Part shown: in pieces, positions 35,520 through 47,707 of the stretch
How the letters are laid out: each line of letters begins with the position of its first letter
Numbering within the stretch: the stretch's first letter is position 1
Made by a program: the position numbers and the translations under genes
NCBI GenBank assembly: GCA_015680685.1
Contig: MNCI01022092.1
Coordinates: 779,280 to 843,279, forward strand
From: Gnetum montanum
Lineage: Eukaryota > Streptophyta > Gnetopsida > Gnetales > Gnetaceae
Reading direction: 5' to 3'
Length of the DNA stretch: 64,000 bases
The notes under the pieces: model-generated
The model's input: only the letters and a program-made list of their open reading frames with translations
Database searches by the model: none
What the model was told of the DNA's origin: nothing

Positions 35520-36189
35520 AGCCCAAGACGTGATGTTGAATATCTGATATCACGAGGTATATGCCAACCTATAAATATAGTGCTTGGGCTCATAGTTTTT
35601 GATTAGTTTTTTCATAGTATAGAGAAGCTCTTGCAATTTATTTTCTTCAAAGTTAGAATATTTTCTGAGTGCCCATAGTAGGAGTCTGAGTGTGCATGGA
35701 CCTTTATTTGAACACTGATGTACTTGAGCCTAGTAGTGTAATGGGAATAAAGATGAACCCTTTTGATAATCCTTGTAGCACTAAGAATATATTAATGCTT
35801 ATTTCAATGAATTTATTATTCATGCACTTTACTTTAATATATTTTCATTAAACAATTAATTTCTACTTCTTAATAAACACAAGCACGACTACCTCGAGCA
35901 TGCATATAGCACTTGGTAACCTAGAAATGCTTAATGATTAGTAACCTAGTAGTGCTATATGAATTTAGGATGTGTCTAAGAGACTAGGAACATGTACTTG
36001 TGTTAGGCTAGCTAGGCAGTATATTAATTAGATATTAAATTCCTATACCTTTCATTCTTGTTGTAGATGATTAAACTTATCAAATACAAAATGATAAAAA
36101 TCATATAACTCAGTTGCCTTAACCATATACTTGTACTTCATGAGTGGAATTAAGAAGACAATGAACATTCTCAATGCCCATTTTACTTT
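35520..36189 (+). repeat. Athila-type LTR fragment H, cut by element G
   Basis: Contains GATATC, CCTATAAATATAGTG (TATA at 35570) and matches B's 3' LTR up to CAATGCCCATTTTACTT, where G's LTR begins at 36190. The start is not sharply defined (35520-35531). Confidence 0.75.
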
Positions 36190-36988
36190 TGATAAGCCAT
36201 GATATCACATACGCCCCTGCGATATCCCATACACAATATTGCAGCCTACCACAATGTCTATAAATAAGAGGTGGCTTTCCTTATTTTAGGCACTTAGATT
36301 TAGACCCTTAGCCAAACTCTTGTAGTTTTACCATTTCAGAGTTATAAAAATTTCCATGTGCCCACAGTAGGAGTCTTAAAGTGAATAAAATCTTTATTCG
36401 AGCAAATTGTACCTGAGCACACATTTTTGTATGGCAATAAAGACAAACTTTTTGATAAAGCTTGCAGCATGTGGACTAAGCTAAATAGAAATTAATTATT
36501 TTTAAATTTTTAAATGCTTTCCTATATAATTAATCTCTCTCAACCCTTTACTCTCCTAGTTAAGTGCACTCAATATGCTCACTTTGAGCACGTGTGTAAT
36601 GCTTGGTAACCTAGTAATGAGTAGTGTTTGGTAATCCTAGCAGCGTTGCACTGGTTCAGGGTGTGTACGACAAGTGGGAATAGATACTGGTGCTAGGACA
36701 ATTAGAACTTAGTTAGTAAATAGTTAATGAAAGTTAGTCACTTAGTTCTCTTCACCTTCCTCTATTAGCATAAGACATTAAAAAGATAAAAGATATAAAA
36801 ATCATATACCTCAAGCTTACTTCACCATACAACTGTGACAATACAAGTAAGTTTTGGAAGATAGTGATTGATTAACCTTAAGTGTTCCATTAGGGAATGT
36901 AAGCACTTAATCCTTGAAGCTCGACCGGATCACATGTGAAATGCTCATATTTGTATGGTTGAGTGTAGGGGTACCTCGCCACTCATCA
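36190..36988 (+). repeat. 5' LTR of element G (799 bp)
   Basis: TGATAAGCCATGATATCAC ... CGCCACTCATCA; TATA in GTCTATAAATAAGAGG near 36252. Inserted in LTR H. Confidence 0.85.
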
Positions 36989-36989
36989 T

Positions 36990-37007
36990 TAGTGCCATTG
37001 TCGGGGA
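36990..37007 (+). promoter_or_regulatory. Primer binding site (element G)
   Basis: TAGTGCCATTGTCGGGGA one base after the LTR; degenerate match to the TGGCGCC-type site seen in B and J. Confidence 0.7.
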
Positions 37008-37104
37008 CTTAGTTGTTTGTGCGCTATGTAGAACATAGGAGATCATTCATATCATTGGGATGTTAGAACAAACCCTTACGGGTGATCAAAAGAAAAATAA
37101 GACA

Positions 37105-39120
37105 ATGGTAAATAGCACACCGAACAAGACAAAAATGTCTTCTTCTTTGCACAAAATCATTTCACCACCTAGAACCAACACTAGAGATAATCGGCGGCAC
37201 AACACATGTATACAAGATCTGTGAATTCCTCAATAATTTCGTGTGGTATATATTCATCATAATGAATATGTACCCAACTTTACCTTTATTCTCCATCAAT
37301 ATGAACAACTGTGTTGGAGAGACTTGGAGGGTAACATATTGTTGCCTCCAGACTGAGTAATCCCCAACATGCTCCTTCGTGCCCTTGCACAAATAGGCAT
37401 GTCATAGTTATACACAGAGTACGTTGCATGTGACCATGACACAAGGGACTACCATCCCAAAAAAGCTCAACATCAAAGGGACTTACAACAGGAGAGATAT
37501 CATACATCTTTGAAGGGTAAATGGCCCCATAACGTCCCACACATTTTAAGTGAAATTGGAGATGGTGAACTAGTTCCAATAGGTTCCCCATCAAATGATG
37601 TTCCTCCTCCTAAATATGGTGAGGAGGTGATGTATCAAAACCTTCACTCTATGATTCACAACCCTAGTTTTGATCCCCACGAACATCAAGTGTTCAATGA
37701 GGGAACACAAACACATGATAAGGGTAGGTAGTCTGATCGTAATCACAATCGGGGTCGAGACCACCAAAGACAAGGTAGGAAACATCATCATGGAGATGGT
37801 TCTCCTTCTTCTTCACCTTCATCAGCACATTCACCCTCTCCTTCTATATCAGGATGCAGTCATAAGGAACCTAACCGTGAGGATAAGGGTAAACAAAGTG
37901 AGAAACCTCAACGAGAGAGTCGAGAACAAGGATGAGGGCATTCTAGAGAATCATGACATAGAAGAAGGGAGAGTAGGGAACTACATAGAAATCATAGATG
38001 CTATGAATGAAATGACCATAAAGAACCCTTACTCACAACTTGAAGCATGTTAGACATCATAGAGGTCATAAGAATTCCCACAAGGCAGCAAAAAGATAGT
38101 AGGATCAATAGGTTGGACATGAATAATATCCCAAAATTTGAGGGGGTATACAACACTGATCCTCAGAAGCACTTACAAGAATTTCACGATGCATGTGCCT
38201 TGCAAAACATCAAGAATGAATGGAAAAAATTAAAGTTATTCCCAAGGACACTAATGAAAGAAGCAGAAAGCTAGTACCGGTCCTTAGAACTGGAATCCAT
38301 TCGAAGGTGGAGTACGATGCTAGAATTGTTTAATGACAAGTATCAAATGTACTTCTGAGTGTCCAACCTGCAAAAGAAATCCCAAGGATGAAAGCAGGGA
38401 AATCATGAACCCTTGGATGCTACCATGGGTAGTTATTATGCACTGTTAAATCATTGCCTGGGCCATGGTTACGCACAACAGGATCAACTACATCATCTCG
38501 TAGATGGACTTAGGCATGAAACTAGGAAAATCCTCGGAACATATGCCCAAGGGAGATTATCAGAGCTTAGGTCCCATCAGGTTCATAGATTGTTGGAGCA
38601 AGTAGCCAAGGAAGAAGGAAAGCTACAAAAGATAAAAAGTGCAAAAGAGTACAACCGCGATCCTTCCCTTCAAAAAAGGGGAGTGAGATTCCATGAGGAG
38701 GAGGAAGAGTCACCACTCGAAGAGATGGTGAATAGGAAAACCTTGCCACTCCAAAAATTAACAATAGAAGTGTCTGAAAAGGTAAAAAAAATGTGGGAAT
38801 CCTTGGATAGTAGATTTGAAACTGTTCTCAAAATTGTAGAGGAGTCTAAGGAGCGAAGTAGTGACTATGATGAAAAGAAAAAGAGTGACATGGACAATGC
38901 ACATAACAAAGGTAAGGGTAAAATGGCCATCATCGAAGAGGTTCTGGATTCTGATACGGAAAATGATGGTGGATGTGAGATATGCCAATACAACCATCCT
39001 AAGGAATGTTGCCCAGTAATCTCACATCTACAAGAGTCTGGGGTGTATGCACTCAACCCAACACTTAACAAACAGCAAGCACCCCCCAAGTTACCTCATC
39101 CCGAAGGCAACCTAAGATAG
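37105..39120 (+). pseudogene. gag (element G)
   Basis: Start ATG at 37105 (MVNSTPNKTKMSSSLHK), shared with J. The N-terminal part is low-complexity and shifted several times (37510-38053). The capsid core is at 38130-38640 (IPKFEGVYNTDPQKHLQEF, ALQNIKNEWKKLKLFPRTLM, then LDQ-like QDQLHHLVDGL). The 235-codon stretch 38413-39120 ends with zinc-knuckle-like CEICQYNHPKEC near 38980. It is the best preserved gag in the window but has stops near 38272 and 38356. Confidence 0.85.
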
Positions 39121-39709
39121 TTCCATCAACCTTTAACATATTATCCAAGTGGAACTCTACGACAACCTATTAAGAAACACTAGCAGTGGCAATACCCACG
39201 GTCATGGGGGATGCCAATACCAAGCAATAATACCCTTACAGGCAATCAGATCCATATGGCTATTACGTGCAACATCTAATCTCTCCATGTGACTCGATCA
39301 GTCACATGACCCCACAATGTCACTACCAAGCTCAAGAGTACTATAGGACTCCTTCTCCTAGGGGAGATAACCCACAAACATACCATCCTCTAAACCCATC
39401 CGTAACTCTCACACTGATAGCTCCACTACCACCCGCTTGAGCAATGCAAGGGGTACTCTCCTCTCAACCGCAGCAACCCAATGTCATGAGGGTTGTGAAT
39501 CCTCAACCCATAGTTGGTTCTAACAACCTTAGGCAGAAAAGATCTTTCTTCAGAACCAACAATTCAACCATTCCCTCACCATCACAAGCAATTGAACATA
39601 TGAACAACTCCCTATCAAGTAAAGCTTCGAGGCCTCCTTCAACCCAAAAATTGAGCTTAACACACATGGTTATGTTAACACATGTCGTTACTGACTAGAT
39701 TAAGGTGGG

Positions 39710-40500
39710 CCACCTTCCGAAGAAATTCTAGGATCCTAAAAATCCACTAATCTATCTCCAAGTCGCTGGGAATGAACCATGTAAAGCTCTTCTGGACTTA
39801 GGATCTGGAGTCAACTTAATATCACAAGAGATGTATAAAGCCTGGAACTTACCTCCATTAAGGAAGAGTAACATTTGACTAGAGTTAGCCGACCAGTCNA
39901 AGTCCAGAAGAGCTTTACATGGTTCATTCCCAGCGACTTGGNNNNNNNNNNNNNNNNNNNNNNNNNNNNNNNNNNNNNNNNNNNNNNNNNNNNNNNNNNN
40001 NNNNNNNNNNNNNNNNNNNNNNNNNNNNNNNNNNNNNNNNNNNNNNNNNNNNNNNNNNNNNNNNNNNNNGGTAAGGGGGACTTCCCAATAATAATGGGAA
40101 GAGCATGGCTAAGTACTATAGATGCACACCTAGGAATCTGCAATCTTTCCCTAGAAATATCCAAGAAGAACACTTTTGGAAAGATCGAGAAGAAGAAAGT
40201 TCCATGCATCGCATATAGTAACACGGGGTGCCATTGCATGCAGAAATCATGGGTTATGCAAAGTTTAGCATTGCCTACATGAAATTGGTGTGCACAAGAC
40301 ATTAATATACAAAAGTGCCTATATGCAGTAGCCACACGACAAGAAGACACCCAGTGGCTAATGGTTGATCAAGGGAGCAACTCACTAACATGCATGAAAC
40401 TAACTGAGGGAATAACTAGTGCTTACATTAAAAGCATAGACACACTAGAGCAAGTTCATTTCCAACTTCCAAGCTTTAACCTTGAAAACATCAACTAGGG
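39710..40500 (+). pseudogene. Protease and linker, partly in an N gap (element G)
   Basis: NPLIYLQVAGNEPCKALLD then LGSGVNLIS: the triad reads DLG, not DSG. After the gap, DFPIIMGRAWLSTIDAHLG matches B (FPIIMGRAWLSTID). The middle is lost in the N run. Confidence 0.78.
39758..40069. other. Fold-back plus 128-N assembly gap
   Basis: 39900-39941 is the exact reverse complement of 39758-39799 (42 bp), preceded by N at 39899 and followed by Ns 39942-40069. The reverse-complement arm has no counterpart in element B and breaks the protease, so it is most likely an assembly artefact. Confidence 0.85.
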
Positions 40501-40504
40501 GAAG

Positions 40505-42010
40505 TTGGAGATTCCTAAGAGATTTAAACAAGAGCCCCTAGATTTGAAACAATTGCCCACCAGTCTAGAGTATATGACCCTCAAAAATAGAAAATCAGTG
40601 ATCATCAACACAAGACTTGTTCCCAAACAAAAAGAAAGACTACTGAAAGTGATAAACAAGTGGTCAAAAGCCTTTTCCTGGTCATGCCCAAGTTAACTGA
40701 AATAGATCCTAGGATATGCCAACATAGGATTTACATGGACCCCTCCATGAAACCTCGAAAATAACCACAAAGGCGATTGAACTCAAAATTGAAGTAAATA
40801 GTAAAAGAAGAAATAGAATAGCTTCTTAAGGATGGGTTCATATATCCCATTGCTGATAGTAAATGGGTTAGTCCTCTGGTGATCATGCCTAAAAAGGGAG
40901 GCAAATGGAGGGTATGTATAGATTTTAGGCTATTGAACATGGAAACATTCAAGGATCACTTCCTGTTGCCATTTGTTGGCCAACTCTTAGACACCATAGC
41001 AAGGCATCACTATTATAGTTTTCTGGATGGCTATAGTGGATACAACCAAATACAGATAGCCCTAGAAGATCAAGCCAAGACAACGTTCACCAGTCCTTGG
41101 GGAATGTTTGCATATAAATAAATGCCATTTGGTTTGTCCAATGCTCCTGCCACATTTCAATGCCTAGTTATAAGAATATTCCAATAGCAGATAGGAAATG
41201 GAGTGGAAGTCTTTATGGACGACTTCTCCACTTATGGAAAAAGCTTTGATCAAACCTTGGACCGATTAGAGCAAGTGCTGAAAAGATGCGTAGAAACCAA
41301 CTTAAGGCTCAACTAGTAGAAAAGCCATATGATGGTCCAAGAAGGCATAGTACTTGGGCATAAGATTTCACATTCAGAAATAGAGGTAGACCTAGATAAA
41401 GTTAGGGTCATCCAAGGAATCACCCGACAACCGAAAACTATCAAAGACATTCGGTCATTCCTTGGACACATCGGCTGCTATAGGAGATTCATTAAGAACT
41501 TCTCCAAGATTGCCAAACCACTGGTAGAACTAACGAAGAAGGATGCATCATTCGAATGAACCAAGGAATGTGAACGAGCATTCCAAAATTTGAAATAAAA
41601 TCTTGTGGAAACTCCCATTCTACAAGGCCCTGACTAGTCCATACCATTCCATATAATGACTAATGTGTCCAATTATGCCTTAGGAGCCATACTTACATAG
41701 TTAGATGACCAAAAACGTCCTTACTACATCTGTTGTGCAAGTAGGAGTATCGCTGGTGCACAACTTAACTACACAACTACATAAAAATAATTAATGGCTA
41801 TAGTGTTTTCACTGGATAATTTTAGGCACTATGTGTTAGGTTACAAAGTGTTCATCCATACAGATCATAGTGCAATCAGGTTCCTCATGAACAAGTTAAG
41901 GATTAGACCTAGTATTATACGATGGCTGGTAATCCTATAGGAGTTCGATCTAACGATGATTGATCGAAAGGGCACCAAGAATGTAGTTGTAGATCATTTA
42001 TCTCGGTTGC
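40505..42010 (+). pseudogene. Reverse transcriptase and RNase H (element G)
   Basis: RT: MPKKGGKWRVCIDFRLLN, SFLDGYSGYNQIQIALED, MPFGLSNAPATFQCLV, EVFMDDFSTYG (FMDD box intact, near 41215). Thumb with RSFLGHIGCYRRFIKNFSKI. RNase H: SNYALGAILT, IHTDHSAIRFLMNK, VVVDHLSRL. Stops include the TAA near 41120, TAG near 41187 and TAG near 41316. Sequence type matches plant Athila elements. Confidence 0.88.
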
Positions 42011-42239
42011 ACTGGGACAACAAAGAGGATGAATATGCCATATCTGATCATTTTCTTGATGAAGCCCTCTTTGTCGGTGTAGTGAATAACCAACCCATGG
42101 AAACGAATTGGTATAGTAGCATTCTCACCTATCTCCTTTCCCAAAAAACACCACAGGAGCTGGACTTTAGGAAGAAATAATAGTTTCTTCATAGAGCCAA
42201 GTACTTCATGGAGATCAACAGACAACTTTACAAAGTCTA

Positions 42240-43115
42240 TCCTAATGGCTTGGTTTGATGGTATGTGCACGATCTGGACCAATTAAGAGTTCACCAAGAT
42301 GCTCATGAGGGCCCTTGTGGGGGTCACTATGTAGGGAGACAAATAGCTACTAAGATCCTGCTTGCATGATATTACTGGCCAACATTATTTTGAGACGTCC
42401 ATCAATTTGTCCAATCCTGCGAGTGTTGTCAACATGATGGAGGAATGACTACTAGAATGGAGGATCTGCAATAATGGATTCAACCTTTAGAACCCTTCAA
42501 CATTTGGGGAATACACTTTATGGGGCCTATTACACCAATGTCCAATGGAAAAGCTTACATCATTGTTGCTGTAAACTATCTAACAAAATGCGCTAGAGAA
42601 GCTACTAGTACAGACTACACATCATTTACAACTGCATGATTTGTGCAACAACAAGTCATAACTAGGTTTGGTGTGCCACATGCACTTATCTCGGATAATG
42701 GAACACACTTCATGGGTGCAACCTTTCAAAATTTGATGCAACGCTTAGGGGTTGAACATAAATTGACTACACCTTATCAGCCCCAAACTAATGGCCAAGC
42801 TGAGATTACCAACCAGGAGATTACTGAAATATTAACAAGGACAATTAGCAAACATAGGCAAGATTGGAGCACTAAGCTGAATGATGCTCTCTAGGCATAC
42901 CACTCCACTTGGAAACTCCCTATAGGCTATTCTCCCTATAAGTTAGTGTACGGAAAACTTCGAAAGCTTCTAATTCAAACCGAGCTCTATACACTATCCA
43001 TGGCTTGTGACCTCCACCTTGACCTTGATCTAGCACAAAAACAAAGATTGGAAACTCTAAACATACTAGAAAAAAATCAATTGGTTGCCTATCATCAAAT
43101 GAGTTGCACAAGGCA
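42240..43115 (+). pseudogene. Integrase, main part (element G)
   Basis: H2C2 region HEGPCGGHYVGR ... CECCQ, core GIHFMGP (first Asp replaced by His), VPHALISDNGTHFMG (second Asp kept) and NGQAEITNQE (Glu). Continues through YKLVYGKLRK to SCTR at 43115, where element C is inserted. Stops near 42370, 42392, 42640 and 42892. Confidence 0.86.
43111..43115. repeat. Target-site duplication AGGCA, left copy (element C)
   Basis: AGGCA directly precedes the TG of C's left LTR; the same five bases follow its right LTR at 60629-60633. Confidence 0.92.
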
Positions 43116-44701
43116 TGTAACGACGGAAAACGTCAATCGCTGGAAATACCGAGCGAAGATCCGTGTACACAGTCTTAACCACAGATCTGTGCAAGGGCCA
43201 TGCTAAATAAAACAGATCTGAGATGCTCTGAACGGTCTTGTCGATTAGACAAGAACTTAATTAATCAATAAATTATCGAATATCACGATAGTATATGTAT
43301 TATATGTATATTCCACAAAACGAATTAATTCGATGAATCGTAGAAGGAGTAGAAACCAATGTAAAGAACTTGAAATAACAATAATGTCAACGCGACAAGG
43401 AAGATCAGATTTAGAAAAGATGCGTAATTCCAAGATCTATGATTTGACTCGAAAGCTGAATATATTGCATACAACGTTCCAACGGCAGGCTTCACTTATC
43501 TTTGTGCAAAGCATACACAAAACAACAAGAAAACTGTTTAAAAGGGTGTATAGAATGAATTTTGATCTACCTTGTAAACCAAAAGTGGAATGCAGGAAGG
43601 TCAAGCCTGGATGTCTATCGATCAACTGTTTCTAATCAATAAGCCTTGCCAATCATACCAGATCACCTCTTGATCTTTGATCTTCTCCTTTTGCCCTCAG
43701 TAATCTTTGCTTAAAACTGCCAATGATTGCCAATGATGAGGATAATGTTTTCACCAAGAAGACTGATCGTTCCTGTTGCTAATGCTCAAACAATGCCTTA
43801 TGTCTTTCAAAAGAAGAAAAATCCCCCCTTTTCCTTCACCAACTGGAGTATTTATAAGTTTAGCATCACATGGGAAGGCACAGCTCTGATAACACGTGTT
43901 TTGAACTTTCAAAACACCATTGACTTGACAATTTTTATGTTAGATCTGGTCATGCCACATTATATTTTGGGGGGGATGGGGTGAAGCATGTTGTAAACCA
44001 CTCCTGCTGAAGCTGCCTCATGGTTACGCTGCGATACGCTGATAAGCGTATTGCTACGTATGGATAGCAGGTGTGTGTCTGGTACTACCCTAGCTGACTT
44101 TACACTATATTACACTTGTTTACGCTGCATAGCATGGCATAGCGTAATAGAGCATAAAAGTAGTTAACTCAAGCTGCTTTGCACTTGTTTACGCCGCAAA
44201 GCATAATGGAGTGTAAAAATAGTCAAACTCACAATAAGTTACGCTTGTTTACGTTTCGTAGCGTAATAAGCATAAAGTGACCAATCTGCAAAAAAGAAGT
44301 TAATCTGCCATGCTCCTTTGGACTCTGACTTTGACTTCCTCGAAGCTCATTACGCTGCTCTGCGTAATGGCGCGTAAATTCAGTATTGAACAAAAGACTT
44401 GGTGGAATATGTGACAAGTCGTAGTCCACTGCTTAGGCCTTAAAATTTGTCGTATTCACCGAAGTAAGCTACCTTCCAATATCGTGCTACATTAAGCAGA
44501 ATTACGCCGAGTGACATCACACTATGTTGCGTAATGTGGTGTAAAGAGAGAAAACAAAACAAATTTAGAATTTTTGAGAAACTTGGAGGCTTGATGCTAC
44601 GCGCCTCTTTGCCTTGTTCTATCTTCTATATTTCTACTACAAACTTTCGCCTGAATCATGAATCTTCACCCTAGGCCGATTCAAATTTTCATGGTGTTTC
44701 A
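43116..44701 (-). repeat. 3' LTR of element C (1586 bp)
   Basis: Plus strand TGTAACGACGG ... GGTGTTTCA. U3 is rich in TTACGCT/AGCGTAA palindromes (43985-44560), for example TTACGC and GCGTAA pairs around 44350. No 75-bp array as in A. Confidence 0.93.
43849..43856 (-). promoter_or_regulatory. LTR TATA box (3' LTR of C)
   Basis: Minus strand TATAAATACTCC, matching A's TATAAATACCCC. Confidence 0.72.
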
Positions 44702-44718
44702 ATGGGCCCTCTTTGTTG
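44702..44718 (-). promoter_or_regulatory. Polypurine tract (element C)
   Basis: Minus strand CAACAAAGAGGGCCCAT directly before TGAAACACC of the 3' LTR. Confidence 0.83.
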
Positions 44719-45344
44719 ACGTTTAGAGGGCTTGCCAGAAAGACATCGACAAAGAATACGAAACACCAGATGGGTAAAAGTACCAACAGCATCCATCGAC
44801 GGTTACTCAAGTGTCACCCTGTCAATCTAGAAGTGCAGAAGTGAGGAAAATTGAAGATAAAACGATGTGGGAGGGAATGCTTACAGAGGTAAAAAGAGTG
44901 AGGTTCGGGGAAGACTCAAGTGTGTGAGTATGGCTTTTCACGCATAAGCAATCAGGCCTCCTCCTGCAATTTCATTTGCATGGAGTTATACCATCACATT
45001 GTAGATAAAGGGGCTTGCATGAATGAATTGTGTTACGTCTGCATGGCCTGGATAAGTTGTGTTTCATCCATTTTGCCAACACTTTTTTTTTGTGCCCACT
45101 AGGTGAGTTGCGTTGCGCCAGTTCATGGACTTGATTGTAATGCAGATGTGGAAAGCGTATGTTGCATATTCACATTTTGTACAAGGAAAATAGATGGAAT
45201 GGCCAAGGAGGGGAATAGGAATAAGAGGTCGGATTATGAGGAAGACAGGGTTGCACTCCTAAGTAGATAGGCTAACCTAAGCAGCCATCTCAAAATGTTG
45301 TCTGTACATCACTACTCTAGTGAACGTACTTTTGAACGACGTCC
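44719..45344 (-). other. Non-coding 3' region of element C
   Basis: No gene recognised; corresponds to 3328-3800 in A. Confidence 0.55.
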
Positions 45345-45815
45345 TCATAGCAAGTAACCTGCAATAAAAAAAAGAAAATAGAGGACACCATTGCTTAGCC
45401 AAATCGCTGAAGAAGCTATTGAAATAAGTACCATCCAGGGCGAGAAGGAGTGAGCGGGCCATGGGTAAGGGACCATAGCAAGAGGCCAGGGTCTCAATGT
45501 TGATGCTCGACCTAGCATATCACCGCCAAAAATCAGACTCATCGCACCCAACTGGTTATGCAAAGAACCAGCTAGGTGAATCTGTGAAGCCAGAGTCTGA
45601 TAGTGATGATGAGCGGAGATTCCCAAGGCCATGGTTGATGAGAACTCCCTTGGGGCTCTGGATGATGAAACTAACCTCTTAGAAGTACCATCACTGAAAT
45701 GGTCACAGTAACGATATCTCCGAGGGATCAGTAGTATGCCTTTCATCATATCCAAGGAATCAACAGAATGCCTGCGAAGTAGCGATGTTGGGGTTGTTCC
45801 AACATCCCACCCCAT
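45345..45815 (-). CDS. Hypothetical accessory ORF in Tat 3' region (element C)
   Basis: A 156-codon ORF beginning MGWDVGTTPTS. It shares GILLIPRR, TLASQIHLA and a hydrophobic C-terminal stretch after NGVL with A's ORF at 2806-3327. No domain recognised. It lies between the tandem repeats and the PPT. Confidence 0.35.
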   Translation of the reverse strand: MGWDVGTTPTSLLRRHSVDSLDMMKGILLIPRRYRYCDHFSDGTSKRLVSSSRAPREFSSTMALGISAHHHYQTLASQIHLAGSLHNQLGAMSLIFGGDMLGRASTLRPWPLAMVPYPWPAHSFSPWMVLISIASSAIWLSNGVLYFLFFIAGYLL

Positions 45816-45869
45816 TCATTTTGCAACCGCACAGAGACATTTACGCTCGCTTGATTCGTATGTTGGCAG

Positions 45870-46405
45870 TCTGTAGGTACCATTTTTAAGTCCTGGTAGA
45901 CTATTGTTGCTGGCTTTAAGTCCCAGCAGACCATGGTCCCAATTTAAAGTCTAGGAAGACTGAAAAATGCTAGTTTTACGTCATAGTGGATGGCGGTAGA
46001 GCTGATTTATGGTCTCAGCAGACCGTGTTGTGGATGTCAGTTTCATGTCGTGACCAAGGAACAAGTCTGTGCTGGTTTTATGTCTCAGCAGACGGATTCT
46101 TGCCTTTGTTATTTTTATGTCATGGCGAACAGCCAGTGCTAGTTTAGCATCATGGCAGACGCGTGCAGGAAATTCCAATTTTATGTCTTGGCAGACCTGT
46201 ACAACACTGCCATTTTTATGTCGTAACGGACGATCGCAATTTGCTAGTTTTACATCATAGTAGATGATCATCACCAATTTAGCATCATGGCGGATGCGTG
46301 CAGAAAGTGCCAGTTTTATGTCGTAGCGGACGATCGTTGCCATTTTAGCATCGTGGCGAACGGGTGCAGAAAGTGCCAATTTTACGTCTTAGCGGATGAT
46401 CGTTG
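45870..46405 (-). repeat. Minisatellite in Tat 3' region (element C)
   Basis: Diverged units of the same GTCCGC-x-ACGACGTxAAACTGGC family as in A, on the minus strand. The encoded reading frame (45981-46379) again reads RHDAKLA-type repeats, with the same order of variant units (RPLRHK, then VCQDIKLEFPAR, then LLRHKTSTDLFLGHDMKLT). Confidence 0.85.
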
Positions 46406-46439
46406 TGCCTGATGTTAACACTGGATATGAAGCTAGATG

Positions 46440-47700
46440 TATTACCACTTCAGGTATATATGGTTCATAGGATTTGATAACTCGTTGTCATTGATATCTG
46501 CTAGCTTGAATGCACCATTGTCATACACACCGGCTACTAAGAAAGGGCCCTCCCAGTTTGCAGAGAATTTGCCTACTGGTTCGCAAATAGCCTTGAGAAC
46601 CAAATCTCCTTTCTCGATCGGACGTTGTTGAAGATTATGACGGTGCTTCTACCTTTGCTTATCTTGATACTTTTCAATGGTATCAAGTGTTTGTATTCGC
46701 TTCTCCTCTACTAAGTCCAAATCCATGATGCGAGACTCGGTGTGTTGAGCGTCATTTATAATCGTGGAGAGGACCATCCGTAGAGAAGGAACTTGTAATT
46801 CAAGGGGAAAAATCACCTCAGATCCATAGACTAGGCTATAGGGTGTACTGTCTGTAGCTGTTCTACATGTGGTACGATACGCCCATAGCACATAGAGGAT
46901 CTTTTCATGCCATCATCTTTTGTTACTACTAAGCATTTTCTTAAGCAAATTGATAATGACCTTATTCGTTGCTTCAGCTTGACCATTTTTTTGTGGGTAA
47001 TAAGGCAAGGAAAAATATTATTTGATACCAAGGCTATCACAAAAAGATTTGGTTTCCACACTGCTAAATTGTGGCCCATTGTTGGTCACGATAGTCATCG
47101 GGAGGCCAAATCTGGTTACGATGTTGTCCAAAATGAAATGGCAGACCTGTTGGAATGTGATCTTTCGCAAAGGGATGGCTTCAACCCACTTCATGAAATA
47201 CTCGGTAGCGGTGATTATGAAGTTGTGTCCTATGGAAGATTTTGGTGCGATAGGCCCTATAATGTATAATCCCCATTGTTGGAAGGGCCATGAAATCTGA
47301 GTCGTGTGTAGTTCCGTGGGCAACACATGTATAAGGTTTGCATAACGTTGACACGTGTCGAACATTTTAACCTTCGTAAGACAGTCTTTTTCCATATACG
47401 GCTAATAATACCCTAAGCGATGGATTTTATCAGCCATGGCCCATGGGGCTATGTGTCCTCCGCATAGTCCCTTGTGAACTTCACCTACTATACGTTGTGC
47501 TTGGTCTTTGTTAACGTAAGTAAGCAATACTCCATCGAAAGAGCGTCTACAAAGGGTACTATCTCCTATGATGACATATTTCCTAGCTTGCTTACAGATT
47601 GCATCTTTTTGTGTGCGTGTTAGCTAATGTCGTGGTTCGCCATGCAGGAGGTAAGTTTTAATGTTATCGTACCATTCTTGTGTTTCATCGACGAGCAGTG
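46440..47700 (-). pseudogene. Integrase and pol C-terminus (element C)
   Basis: HKGLCGGH and DTCQRYAN zinc-binding remnants, then the core. GLYIIGP replaces GLDIIGP (codon near 47264-47266) and VTNNGPQF replaces VTDNGPQF (near 47081-47083), so two of three catalytic acids are lost. An 8-A run near 46985 shifts the frame before GQAEATNK. The end (46649-46891 and beyond) matches A: TPYSLVYGSE, KGDLVLK, FSANWEGPFLV. Confidence 0.87.
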
Positions 47701-47707
47701 AAAATAT

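Noticed and set aside
39811-40350. Long minus-strand ORF across the N gap
   Set aside because: Consists largely of undetermined residues and overlaps the G protease on the other strand.
43333-43635. ORF in the C LTR, repeated at 59162-59521
   Set aside because: Present in both LTRs only because they are duplicates; lies in the LTR with no known domain.
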